Source: Oehlia diaphana (Eukaryota > Glomeromycota > Glomeromycetes > Glomerales > Glomeraceae). Taken from it: a DNA stretch of 44,431 nucleotides. The position numbers were made by a program, and so were the translations under genes. The notes below the pieces were generated by a model. It had not been told where the DNA came from, did no database searches, and saw only the letters and a list, made by a program, of their open reading frames with translations. The stretch spans positions 32,087 through 76,517 of the forward strand of contig QZLH01000368.1 in assembly GCA_003833135.1 (NCBI GenBank), read 5' to 3'. Below are positions 1 through 9,134 of the stretch, piece by piece (the stretch's first letter is position 1; each line of letters begins with the position of its first letter).

Positions 1-341
1 AAACGTACAGTGGCTCACAAAAATAATGCAACCATTAAACATAACATTTCAAATTAATGTAATTTTATAATCGTCAAATAAATAATAATAAATTTGAATT
101 TTATTTTATTGTCAAAACTAATATTTCCATATATGTATAGTTCACATGCTGATTTCATCATATGATCGGCAGTATGACCACAATTTATCCATTTTAGGTG
201 TTGCGTTACTTTTGCGGTTTTCAAATATATCCTCTTTTGGAAAAATTAATACCGAAAAAATATGCTAACTAATTTTATAAAAATAATAAAAAACAAACCC
301 TAACCCGCGCTCTTTAAGATAAAAAAAAAAATTCTCCAAGT

Positions 342-1470
342 ATGCCACAATTATCCATTGAAAAATGGGCAAAAATTTATGCTCTTCTCGAAGAAGGCTA
401 TCAAGCCAATATTATTGCATCTAAAGAAGGTGTTCACAAGTCCACGGTCACCAGACTTCATCAAAAAAAAGAAGAAACAGGTAGCCTTGAAAATAAAAAA
501 AGACCAGGCCATCCTTGAGTTCTTTCTGTTCATACTGAATGTAAAATTCTTAGACTTGTCGCTTCTAATGAATGTTCCACAGCAGTTTCCATACAAGGTA
601 ACCTTAAAAACCATGAAAAAATCCAAGTTTCAGCTAAAACCATATGCCGAACACTTCGAAGAAATGGTTTGGAGTCAAGAATTAAAAAAAAAAGCCTTAT
701 CTCAAAAAGACACACCATAAACGTCGCTTGGATTTTGCCAAAAGGCATAGAAATTGGACTGTGGAGGATTGGAAAAAGGTTATCTGGTCTGATGAAAGTA
801 AGTTCATGCTTTTTGGTTCGGATGGGCGACAGTACTACTGGAAGAAGCCAGATGAACCATTAAGAAGTCCTCATGTTAAACCAACGGTAAAATTTGGTGG
901 GGGAATATAATGGTTTGGGGCTGCTTTTCAGCAAAAGGCATTGGTAATTTTTGCAAAATTGATGGTGGTTTAAATGCGGAACTTTACCGGCAAATACTTG
1001 CAGAAGATCTTATGGAATCCATTTCAGATTGGGGATTAAGTATTGAAAATATAATTTTTCAGCACGATAATGACCCCAAGCATACAGCAAATCTTACCAA
1101 AGACTGGCTTTTTGACAATGAAGTGACTGTTCTTGACTGGCCTGCACAATCTCCAGGCCTGAACCCATCGAGCACCTCTGGAATGAAGCTGAACATCGCC
1201 TAAGACACCTTCCAGAACGAGCTATAAGAAGAGAGGACCTGTGGGAAAAGTTACAAGATGTTTGGAACGGAATTGAGGTTGATGTGTGTTTAAAATTAAT
1301 CGAGTCTATGCCAGAAAGGGTAAATGATGTGATAAATGCACCCCATTCGGGTGATCATCAAAGGTTATAACCTATGCACTTGTGACATAAATCGTAAGGT
1401 TATAACCTTTGATGATCACCCGAATGGGGTGGATAAAGGCTAGGGGGGATACACAAGGTGGTAGTAAAAA
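342..1470 (+). pseudogene. Tc1 transposase pseudogene (DD34E)
   Basis: Reading from the ATG at 342 gives an N-terminal helix-turn-helix region, then the DDE integrase core: first Asp in WSDESKF (about 790), second in QHDNDPKH (about 1065), and Glu in NPIEHLW after frame repair. Spacing from the second Asp to the Glu is 34 residues, the Tc1 signature. Lesions seen: an in-frame TGA at 516-518 where related proteins have Arg (CGA to TGA fits), a frameshift near 716-728, another near 905-910, a one-base loss near 1166 after the GLNP motif, and a 93-bp MITE insertion near the C-terminus (1339-1431). Beyond the MITE the reading resumes for a few codons. It cannot encode an active enzyme. Family assignment is firm; the exact end is approximate. 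Confidence 0.92.
1339..1431. mobile_element. 93-bp palindromic MITE, copy 1 (nested in Tc1)
   Basis: A near-perfect palindrome: arms of about 35 bp beginning CACCCCATTCGGGTGATC surround a spacer of about 22 bp. The flanks GATAAATG (1331-1338) and GATAAAGG (1432-1439) look like an 8-bp target duplication with one mismatch. Removing the insert and one flank restores transposase reading, so the insertion is younger than the Tc1 copy. An almost identical copy (one mismatch seen) lies at 32004-32096. No coding capacity. The superfamily is unknown; 7-8 bp duplications would fit hAT- or Mutator-like mobilisation. Confidence 0.88.
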
Positions 1471-1769
1471 GTGGGCTATTAAATAAATGTTTAGTGCAGC
1501 ATTTGTTAATTTTTTTTTAGGTTAGTCCTATTGATTAAATATTAATCGCTAAAAGTCACATAAATAATGCAACGCCAAAAGCTTGAAAAAAACTGCGGTG
1601 TAATTTTTGTTCACGTGACTGAATCGGAATATAATTTATTAATTTATGTTAATTTTGATTTTACAAATTTAATAAAATTTATTTTATTTTAATATGCTTT
1701 ATGATTATAAAATTATACCTATTCAATGTTTTATGTTCAACAGTTGCGTTATTTTTGTGAGCCACTGTA

Positions 1770-2934
1770 TATTTTTATGTATAATTTTTTTACTGTAAAT
1801 ATATATTTACATAATTAAATTTCTTGGCTAAGATCTTAAAAATAAAAATCCGGCCATATAAAGCAATTTTCAGATATAAACTTTAATTGATTTAGCCGAA
1901 CTAAATAAGGCACATATTAGTCGTGCTATATACCCATGCAATGATAAACAAATAACAAGACATTTCATTTCAAAGCGCTATACTCTGTAAACAAATCAAA
2001 TAATTTTCCATATAACTATATTTTATGAAATAATCTAAGTTCACGTTTATTTCTGTCATCTAACAGGGTTGAAATGTTGTGAGTGACTAAAATTTTTTAA
2101 TAGAAATACAGGGAGAATGGTCGGTATCAACGGTAGAGCGAATGCTTATCATGTATACTTATTAAGAATAAATCCTGTATATTAAGGTTTTAATTGAATA
2201 AATAAAATTTCTTGTAATTATTCCAAGAATAAAGGAATTATTATAAGAATTCTTTCCAGTTGATTAAAAAGCTGTTTTATCGAAGCATTTTATAAGATCC
2301 ATTCATAATCTTCTTCCGATAAGATTCTGCTTCATTCCATAATTCATTGGTCTTAAATTATCCATTTATGTTATGTTATTTCATATTACAAAGGATTTCA
2401 GTTACAGATATAGTCATATAGTATAGCAGAGTTATATTGGAGCAGACCTAATTAACAACAATGATTAATTTTTTTATGATGCGGTATTTTCAATTGTCCT
2501 ACTCTTTTTTTTTATATAGTATAAATGCATTTCTTTATTAATTATAATTAGTATAGATTATAACATTAGAAATATCTAACACCTTTATAACTAGCCATAT
2601 TATCAATACTAAATACTATACTATAAGTCTATAATAAAGTTTACAAAAAAAAGAAATGAAATACTAATCTATTTCTATTCTATTTCGTCTTTACTCTGCA
2701 CCGTTTTTCATTCCTATTCCTCACATGCTAAATGCATTTCTTCCTAACTTCTTTTTTAGGCAGCGGGTTAGATAACCTAGCGGAACAAGACGCATTAATT
2801 TAAATCTAGTTATTTAATTCCTCATCCGAAATCCTTTTTTGAGCCAGTAAACTCCAAACCAGTAGTCGCTTCATTACTGTTTTATACCAAGTGACCGCTA
2901 TTTTTTGTTTTTCATAAAAACTTTCACCGGATTA
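1770..2934. other. AT-rich intergenic sequence
   Basis: No convincing coding region, RNA gene or repeat was recognised between the Tc1 element and the degenerate gene that follows. All reading frames are short and low in complexity. Confidence 0.5.
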
Positions 2935-4211
2935 ATTTTTAGTCATTTCACAATCCTCTTTCTTGTCCGCATGTAAAAAATGGTAAAAATCTGGCCATAC
3001 TACGATCTTACAGATCCTGTCGTGCGAAACATAATCCGTTACTCTCACTTCCGGTTTATAATCCCGCCAATTCCTAATGATTTCAACAACTTCATCCGGT
3101 TGAGTATATTCTTTAATCGATTGTGAACTGATCGGACAAGGTACCTGTCTAATGTTTCCCGTGCGGAATTTATTGATCGTTTCCACTACTGTCTCAACAA
3201 GAAGGAGTGTATGTCCATATTACTTCAGCCATTAATTCGTTCATAAGATCGTCCGTGTTAATGTGAAGGTTAGGACTTTGTGGTAAGGTATCATCTTCCG
3301 AGTTACGCTTCGCTTCTTAGTAGTGTTCCAATTAACGAACCGTTACGTTGAACTCGATGCCGACTATAAATTATCCAAGCCTTTTCTTTATCTTCTACTT
3401 CTATAGGTTTATTGATCGCTTTCTGTCTTTGCTTCTCATCTTTAAAGTTCGCCAAAATTTTCAATTTTTTTCCAAAACGTACAGTTTTTCCATATTCAAA
3501 ATATAATCACCTTTACCCACGTCTTGAATGAAGCCGCTATAAAGCACCTTATGGGATATCCATCCGCAACGCTCTTTGATATCCTTGACTTAGAGCTGAA
3601 ATTAGTTTTATGGAAACACAGTTTTGACAAAAATGGATTTTCCATTAACGATTGGCATGAACAAAAAAAAAAAATAGAAAGTGTTTTCATATTAGATGGT
3701 TTATTGGAAGCTCAGACTGTTTGATATTTCTGTTATGTTTAATGCTAATTTTAGTTGGAAACCAAAACTTTTTATCGCCGAAATTACTTCATTCTCCATA
3801 TACCGAGCTGGAATATCGTAGAAAATTATGTCACGTGATACCATAGATAACTTTGCTTAATTTTCGATCACGTGGTCGTACAGTATTTTTACTTTTACTT
3901 TTTGATTGGTCATTTTTCTGACAAATGATAATTTTTTCCTTTCTTGTCTTAGTTTCTGTTTCACCGTATTCAGTCCTTTGAAGAATCTAATTCTTTTTTA
4001 CGATTTTTTAATTCGTTCTTCGACTTCAGGTTCAGTTGCCGTTTTTGTAATGTGTACGCTTTTTTCCTGCGCCTCCCGCAGCCAGCATCGAAGTTTTTCG
4101 TTATCGGACCCAATTCTTTTCATATTGTTGTCATAAATTATAAATGCTACTTACAAATCCATAGCTAGTTCCTGTTACACTGTTTAGTGCTGTAGAAGAA
4201 CTTTTATCCTG
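2935..4211 (-). pseudogene. Degenerate multi-exon gene, unidentified
   Basis: Several coding-looking pieces lie in order on the minus strand. An exon-like piece at about 4160-4210 (reads DKSSSTALNSVTGTSYGF) is preceded by a pyrimidine tract plus CAG and followed by a GTAAGT donor. A second piece (about 3995-4125) contains LRCWLREAQEKSVHITK and ends in a stop. A third (about 3300-3480) reads through IEVEDKEKAWIIYSRHRVQR. A last open stretch of 84 residues (2932-3186) contains KIVVWPDFYHFLHADKKED. The pieces are in different frames and are separated by stops, so a decayed gene or one with unresolved introns is likely. The family was not recognised. They may not all belong to one gene, because a plus-strand open frame at 3524-3727 lies among them. 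Confidence 0.38.
3524..3727 (+). CDS. Small unidentified ORF, possibly an exon fragment
   Basis: A 66-residue open frame with a balanced, non-repetitive composition (contains GYPSATLFDILDLELKLVLW and INDWHEQKKK) and a proper TGA stop. It looks more like real coding sequence than its antisense frame. No promoter or partner exon was identified and the family is unknown. It lies on the opposite strand to the surrounding degenerate pieces, so it may be a transposed fragment. A chance ORF cannot be excluded. Confidence 0.3.
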
Positions 4212-4493
4212 AAAAAAAAAGTTGTTTATCGCAAAAACTTAATAATAAAGTTCAAAGATTTACCTGAAGGTAACTTAAAATAGTTAGTGAGCAAATATAT
4301 AAATGGTATTTATATTCGCAAATCTTCGCATACTCTGGCACATTGTATTAGATATATACACAAATTACGCAATGGGTATACGTAATCTATAATACCATTT
4401 AAATATTCATTCAATAATTTTTTATATGCACTTTACGTCTTTACGTCTTTTATGTTTAAAAAAAACGATACATTTTTTTTAAACTAAAATAAA

Positions 4494-5954
4494 ATGGAAA
4501 AATTAAATGTTGATTGTCTTATTCTTATTTTCAATGAATTAAAAGCAGAAATAAGAAATAAATACTTGTATTCATGTCTTTTAGTTAATAAGGAATGGTC
4601 TCATTTAGTAGTTCCTATCTTATGGGCAAATCCAGAATACCTTAATAATGATTCAAAAACAAAATTTTGTAATACAGTAGTTTCTTGTCTACCACCTTCT
4701 TTAAAACAACTTTTATTTGATAATGATATTAGGTTACCCTCGACAATTTTTTCGAAATCCCTAACATTTAATTATATCAGCTTTTTTAAATTTTTAAATT
4801 CTAAAGTTATAAAAAATATTATAGAATTTGTATTTGAAAAAGAAATTACAAAATCCATTTTTTTTTCAGAAAAAAGAAAATTTTTAGAACAAGAAATTTA
4901 CAAGTTATTAATTAGTCAATGCAAAAACGTTAGATATTTGGATTGGAATACTTCTCTACCTTTACAATCATTTCCGGGAGCTCAAACATGTTTCTCTCAA
5001 CTTTGTAGTATAGATATTAATCTAAATTACGTAAATTCCAATAATCTTTATGAGTTGGCACAGATTTGCAGAGATATCAAAATGTTAAGTGTTAGTAATT
5101 ATTCTCAAGATATCCCTGGATTAATTTCTTTAATTGATGCACAAAGAGACTTAAATGGTGTATCATTTAGTTCTCATAATATGAAAAAGAAAGGAAATTT
5201 TAAAGAACTAGGTAGAGCAATAGCAAGAAAAAGTTGTACAATTAAACATCTTACTTTATTTAATTCAATTGGTGTTATTTCACATTCATTCTTAACATCG
5301 TTAACTAATCTAACTTATTTAATGGTTAGTAATAATGGTGGAATTTATGGAGAAACTAAAGAAATTGATGAATTTAAAAAATATTTAGGAAATTCAAATT
5401 TTCCAAATCTTTGTTCTCTTGAAATTGGCAATAATTTTTCATGCTTTAAGGAATTGGCAGTATTAATTGAAAAAACCAAAGGAGATATTGAGGATGTTCA
5501 AGTGTTTTGTAATTTTGCTGAGAATACAGGAATATTGGTTCAAGCAATTTCTAATCGTTGTCCAAATATATATTTCTTATCTACATATATTGGCATTAAC
5601 GACTTGATTTATGTTGAATCATTATTAAAGAATTGCAAAAGTTTAGTACGTTTATATCTTGATAATTCGGATGGAATTAACGATATAGGAGATAAATTAC
5701 TAGGCATTTTAGTAAAATTTTCCCCAGAATCTTTAACTAATATAGGTATTAGTGGAAACTGGAAATATACAATTGATGCTTTTAAAAATTTTCTTGAGAG
5801 TTATAGGGGACGAAAACTTACTAGTTTTGATATCAATGGTTATTATGGGGAACCTATGATTGCTATTACAACAGAACATATAAATGTTATTAGAAAGTAC
5901 TATAATGAAGAAATAGTAGAAAGTTCGAATATTTTGGATTCTTATTCATTTTAA
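4494..5954 (+). CDS. F-box/LRR-like protein, 486 aa
   Basis: The N-terminus (residues about 1-50) has the fungal F-box pattern: a leucine-rich start DCLILIFNEL, then YLYSCLLVNKEWSHLVVPILW. The remaining 430 residues are leucine/asparagine-rich with irregular leucine-rich-repeat-like segments (for example SLTNLTYLMVSNN, LKNCKSLVRLYLDNS). F-box proteins dock to SKP1 in SCF ubiquitin ligases, and the LRR part would bind the substrate; that role is inferred from the family. The gene is a single exon, starts at the first ATG after an A/T-rich leader and ends with TAA. It differs clearly from the MACSK-type F-box genes elsewhere in the window, lacking their WEDPFSIK motif, so it belongs to another subfamily. 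It appears intact. Confidence 0.88.
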   Translation: MEKLNVDCLILIFNELKAEIRNKYLYSCLLVNKEWSHLVVPILWANPEYLNNDSKTKFCNTVVSCLPPSLKQLLFDNDIRLPSTIFSKSLTFNYISFFKFLNSKVIKNIIEFVFEKEITKSIFFSEKRKFLEQEIYKLLISQCKNVRYLDWNTSLPLQSFPGAQTCFSQLCSIDINLNYVNSNNLYELAQICRDIKMLSVSNYSQDIPGLISLIDAQRDLNGVSFSSHNMKKKGNFKELGRAIARKSCTIKHLTLFNSIGVISHSFLTSLTNLTYLMVSNNGGIYGETKEIDEFKKYLGNSNFPNLCSLEIGNNFSCFKELAVLIEKTKGDIEDVQVFCNFAENTGILVQAISNRCPNIYFLSTYIGINDLIYVESLLKNCKSLVRLYLDNSDGINDIGDKLLGILVKFSPESLTNIGISGNWKYTIDAFKNFLESYRGRKLTSFDINGYYGEPMIAITTEHINVIRKYYNEEIVESSNILDSYSF

Positions 5955-6476
5955 ATTTGGATACTGTTAGTTAAAATAAGTGTAAGATAAAGATGTGCAT
6001 TTTTGAGCTCTCGAACCTATTATTTCAACGGAAATAACGAAAGTTCATTACGTTAATGGGCTGAACCAGGCTGAAGAAAAACTCGAGCAAGCCTTAAAAG
6101 ATAAAGTAAAAAAATGAAAATACGATATGTTATCGGATATGTATGATGTATTCATAATTTTAGTATATAACTTAGGTACATGATTTTATATATATATAAC
6201 TTAAGTATATGATTTTTTTTGATTATAAATAAATATGTTTTTTGATTATATTTTATAAAAATTATAAAAATTAAAAGTGTTTTTGAAATTTAGCCAAATT
6301 AAACAAATAGAGGTGTATGGATACGTAACGTTGTAACGCCCTAATCCTGATTTAAACTTAACTATTCCAGATGCAGATGGTTCAATTAAACTGTTAATAA
6401 ATTTCATTTAGTTCTATACCCTACATGAGTATAGTAAACTTTGTGTCATTTAATAAGAAGGTAATCGCTATGATAT
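5955..6476. other. Intergenic, AT-rich
   Basis: Follows the F-box stop codon. It contains TATATATATA-type low-complexity runs near 6185-6205 and short A/T tracts. No gene or structured element was recognised. Confidence 0.5.
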
Positions 6477-7319
6477 CGGTTACGGTACATTTCGCCGCTG
6501 GAAATCCATTTCACCGGAGTCATTTCGCCGAAAGGATGTTTCACTGAAGGGACGTTTCGCCGAAGGGACGTTTCGCCGAAAGTGCATTTTATTGAATCCA
6601 TTTCACCGAATCGTCCATTTTTTTCAAATTCCATTTCAGCGAATTCTATTTCGCCAAATAGACATTTCGCCGAAAGTGGGAATGTCTACGCTTCCTACTC
6701 TCATTTTTATTAAGTATTCAAAGGACTTAGAATTTTTTCGGTTAGTAAAAACCTATTTGTCACCAATTATTTATCCAAATCTGTCTCGCTCTAGAGATTA
6801 AAATTTTTATAAAATATTCATCGCGCAATGAAATAAAAATTAAATTATTTTTAGTTTTTTTTTTCCAGGATATTATCACTTTAACATTCAAGTAACTGAT
6901 ATTAATTGTTAAGAAACAAATAAATAACTTTATTTTACTGAAAACATTTATTCCCGAAAAAGTGAGTAAATAAAGATTAATGTATTATAAACAACGAGAT
7001 AAATTTAATAAATCATCTAATTCAAAAATTCAAAAATTTTTCTAGAAAATATTTCATTATGTTTTTAGTATAAAAACAATAAAATAACCAAATGGAATAA
7101 ATAATTTTTTCGGCGAAATGTCCATTCGGAAAAGTGTCCATTCGGTGAAATGCTCATTCGGTGAAATGGTATTTCAGCGAAACATCCTTTCAACGAAATA
7201 TCCCTTCGTTGAAATATCCCTTCGGCAAAATGGCTTCTTAAAATGGGTTACAGTAAAATGGATTTCGGCGAAAAGTACCGATACCATCGCGGGGTTATCG
7301 CGGTTACGGTACATTTCGC
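6477..7319. mobile_element. Fold-back element with arms of short degenerate repeats
   Basis: The left arm (about 6477-6680) is a run of about 13-17 bp units around the core ATTTCGCCGAA. The right arm (about 7108-7280) carries the same units in reverse orientation (TTCGGCGAAAT). The middle (about 6680-7108) is ordinary AT-rich DNA with no ORF. A 19-bp direct copy of CGGTTACGGTACATTTCGC occurs at 6477-6495 and 7301-7319, at or near the outer edges. Long inverted arms built of short repeats are characteristic of fold-back type non-autonomous DNA transposons. No transposase is present and the superfamily is unknown. Confidence 0.65.
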
Positions 7320-7754
7320 ATCGCTATCTACTAGATTAATAAATGTGTATTTTTTCATTATAAAGATATATTATATGTAGGTAAAAATTTCATAAGTCAT
7401 TTATTTTCAATAACTTAAAATACTTCACAATAAGAAGGTTCATATTCGTATACGCTATTAAGTAATCTGAATGATATATCTTTAATATGACATATATTTG
7501 CAGTTTAAATTAAGATATAATCTTTTATGGACTTTTGCATCCCAGTTGAACATCATCGTATCCTCTATACCCTGTAAAAAAAGTTTTTTTTTTTTTTTTT
7601 ATAAACGTATTTATTTCATTTTATTGGTAATTATAACGCGTTACATTAACTAGTAAATACAAAAAAATACATTGAAGTTAGTTATATATAAAAATAAAAC
7701 TACACCTCTTCATATAAAAATTTTAGATAATTTCTAAAATAGAAAACTAACGTA
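7320..7754. other. Intergenic, with a poly-T run
   Basis: AT-rich sequence containing a long T homopolymer near 7586-7600. No coding signal was recognised. Confidence 0.45.
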
Positions 7755-8292
7755 ACCAGCGTGCCAGGACCCAGAAGTATACATACAGGGGTAGGGTACA
7801 CAGATGCGTCGCCATCATAGTGGAATTAGAGGAGTAAAGTTTTGATTTGCGTACAATTTAAGAATTTTTCATCCATAGTTAGGCATCAAGATTGCGTATT
7901 TTTTATCAAAATTTTTATATTTAAAAAATTAGTTTGCGTATTTTTGGGCTTTACTGTATGTTAACCGCATTGTAATACATATTAGTATTAATTGAAAGAA
8001 ATTTCTAAGGGTGAAATTTTAGAAAAATATCATTGAAAAAATGGTAAATTAGAATAAATTCTATTTTTTCACATTAGTATTTGGTTTTATAAATAATATA
8101 GAAATCATGATAAAATAATTTATAATTTAATGTCTGAAATTTTATTTGCGTATTTATACAGGATTTTTAACATCAGGTGTCAATTATGCGTACTACTCAT
8201 ATAAAAAGTCTCTGCGTACAGCTCATAGTAAAAAAATTTTTCACCACATGACCCTTATATATATATATATTTCTGGGTCCTAGCATGCCCTG
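7755..8292. mobile_element. TA-flanked MITE of about 540 bp
   Basis: Terminal inverted repeats of about 22-27 bp share the core AGGACCCAGAA (left about 7764-7774; right, reversed, TTCTGGGTCCT about 8271-8281), and both ends directly abut TA (7753-7754 and 8293-8294). The interior has no ORF. TA duplication plus short TIRs suggests a non-autonomous Tc1/mariner- or pogo-like element. Its TIR sequence is unlike that of the Tc1 element at the start of the window. Confidence 0.7.
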
Positions 8293-9134
8293 TAAAAAAA
8301 AGTCGATCCGTAGGATTATATTTCCGGAATTAATAACCTTATATCACGAATTATTTACATTTTCCGTGAATGGATCCGTAAAAGGCTCATTTTTACGGAG
8401 TTTTTACAGAAATAACGGGCAAATCTTTTATAAGGATAGTTCTGTTCTGAATTTGCTCTTATTACATTTTTGTCATGATATATAACAATTCATCTAAAAA
8501 GCGGCAAATTTAGTATATCATCGAAAGTATATTTATAAAAGGTAGCTTATAACTTAAGCTTTCAATTCATTTTAAAAAATTCTTATAAATAAGGAGAATG
8601 AATATTACTTAAACATATTTTTATGTGAGCAACAAATATTTTTATATGAACTATACGAACCGGACTTTGGGCAATTGGGTGAAGGGAAGGGAGATCTTTT
8701 TTTTTAAGTAACGTTTTTAACGTTACTATTTTTAGTAAGAATTTCCGGGACGAATTATATGAACCAGAAATTTTTTGTAAACAAGGAGAATGATTACTTA
8801 AATAAAATATTGTCAAATCATTTAAATGTTAAATGAAGATATAAATTCATAGTCTTTATTATTTGATGCAAAAATGTTCAAATGGAATTCTTCAATTTAA
8901 TAATTAAATTTTTTCTTTTTGGAAATGATCATATTATTTATATAGTAACCATTAGCCCTTTTACTTTATTAAAAAATACTTCTCTTACGGTGTGATAGGT
9001 ACGGTACGATAATAATGTACAGTACGAATAGGTGTGATCTAATTAATGTTGTTAATATTAATATCACGATTGATTTATCTTAATTTCAATTTAGTTGAAT
9101 TCAATTGAATGAAGCATTAGAGCTTGATCCATTT
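8293..9134. other. Intergenic with short direct repeats and a hairpin
   Basis: A small hairpin with stem CCGTAAAA and complementary TTTTACGG lies at about 8370-8400. The motif AAGGAGAATGA followed by TATTACTTAAA or TTACTTAAA occurs at about 8590 and 8783, about 190 bp apart. No gene was recognised; the small ORFs here look fortuitous. Confidence 0.4.

Larger units (their letters stand above)
8..1767 (+). mobile_element. Tc1-family DNA transposon, inactive
   Basis: The element is bounded by terminal inverted repeats of about 25 bp (8-32 and 1743-1767, starting CAGTGGCTCAC) that directly abut TA dinucleotides at 6-7 and 1768-1769, the TA target duplication typical of Tc1/mariner. A second, inverted and degenerate version of the terminal motif lies inside each end (about 200-220 and 1550-1575). 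It carries a decayed transposase and, nested in that gene, a 93-bp palindromic MITE. Lesions in the transposase make it non-autonomous. The perfect TA borders and readable transposase suggest a moderately recent insertion. Confidence 0.93.

Noticed and set aside
358..748. Overlapping small frames on both strands at the start of the Tc1 element
   Set aside because: They are shadow frames of the transposase, whose true reading starts at 342.
6446..7339. Open frames of 62-73 residues in the fold-back arms
   Set aside because: Their peptides are translations of the short ATTTCGCCGAA-type units, not genes.
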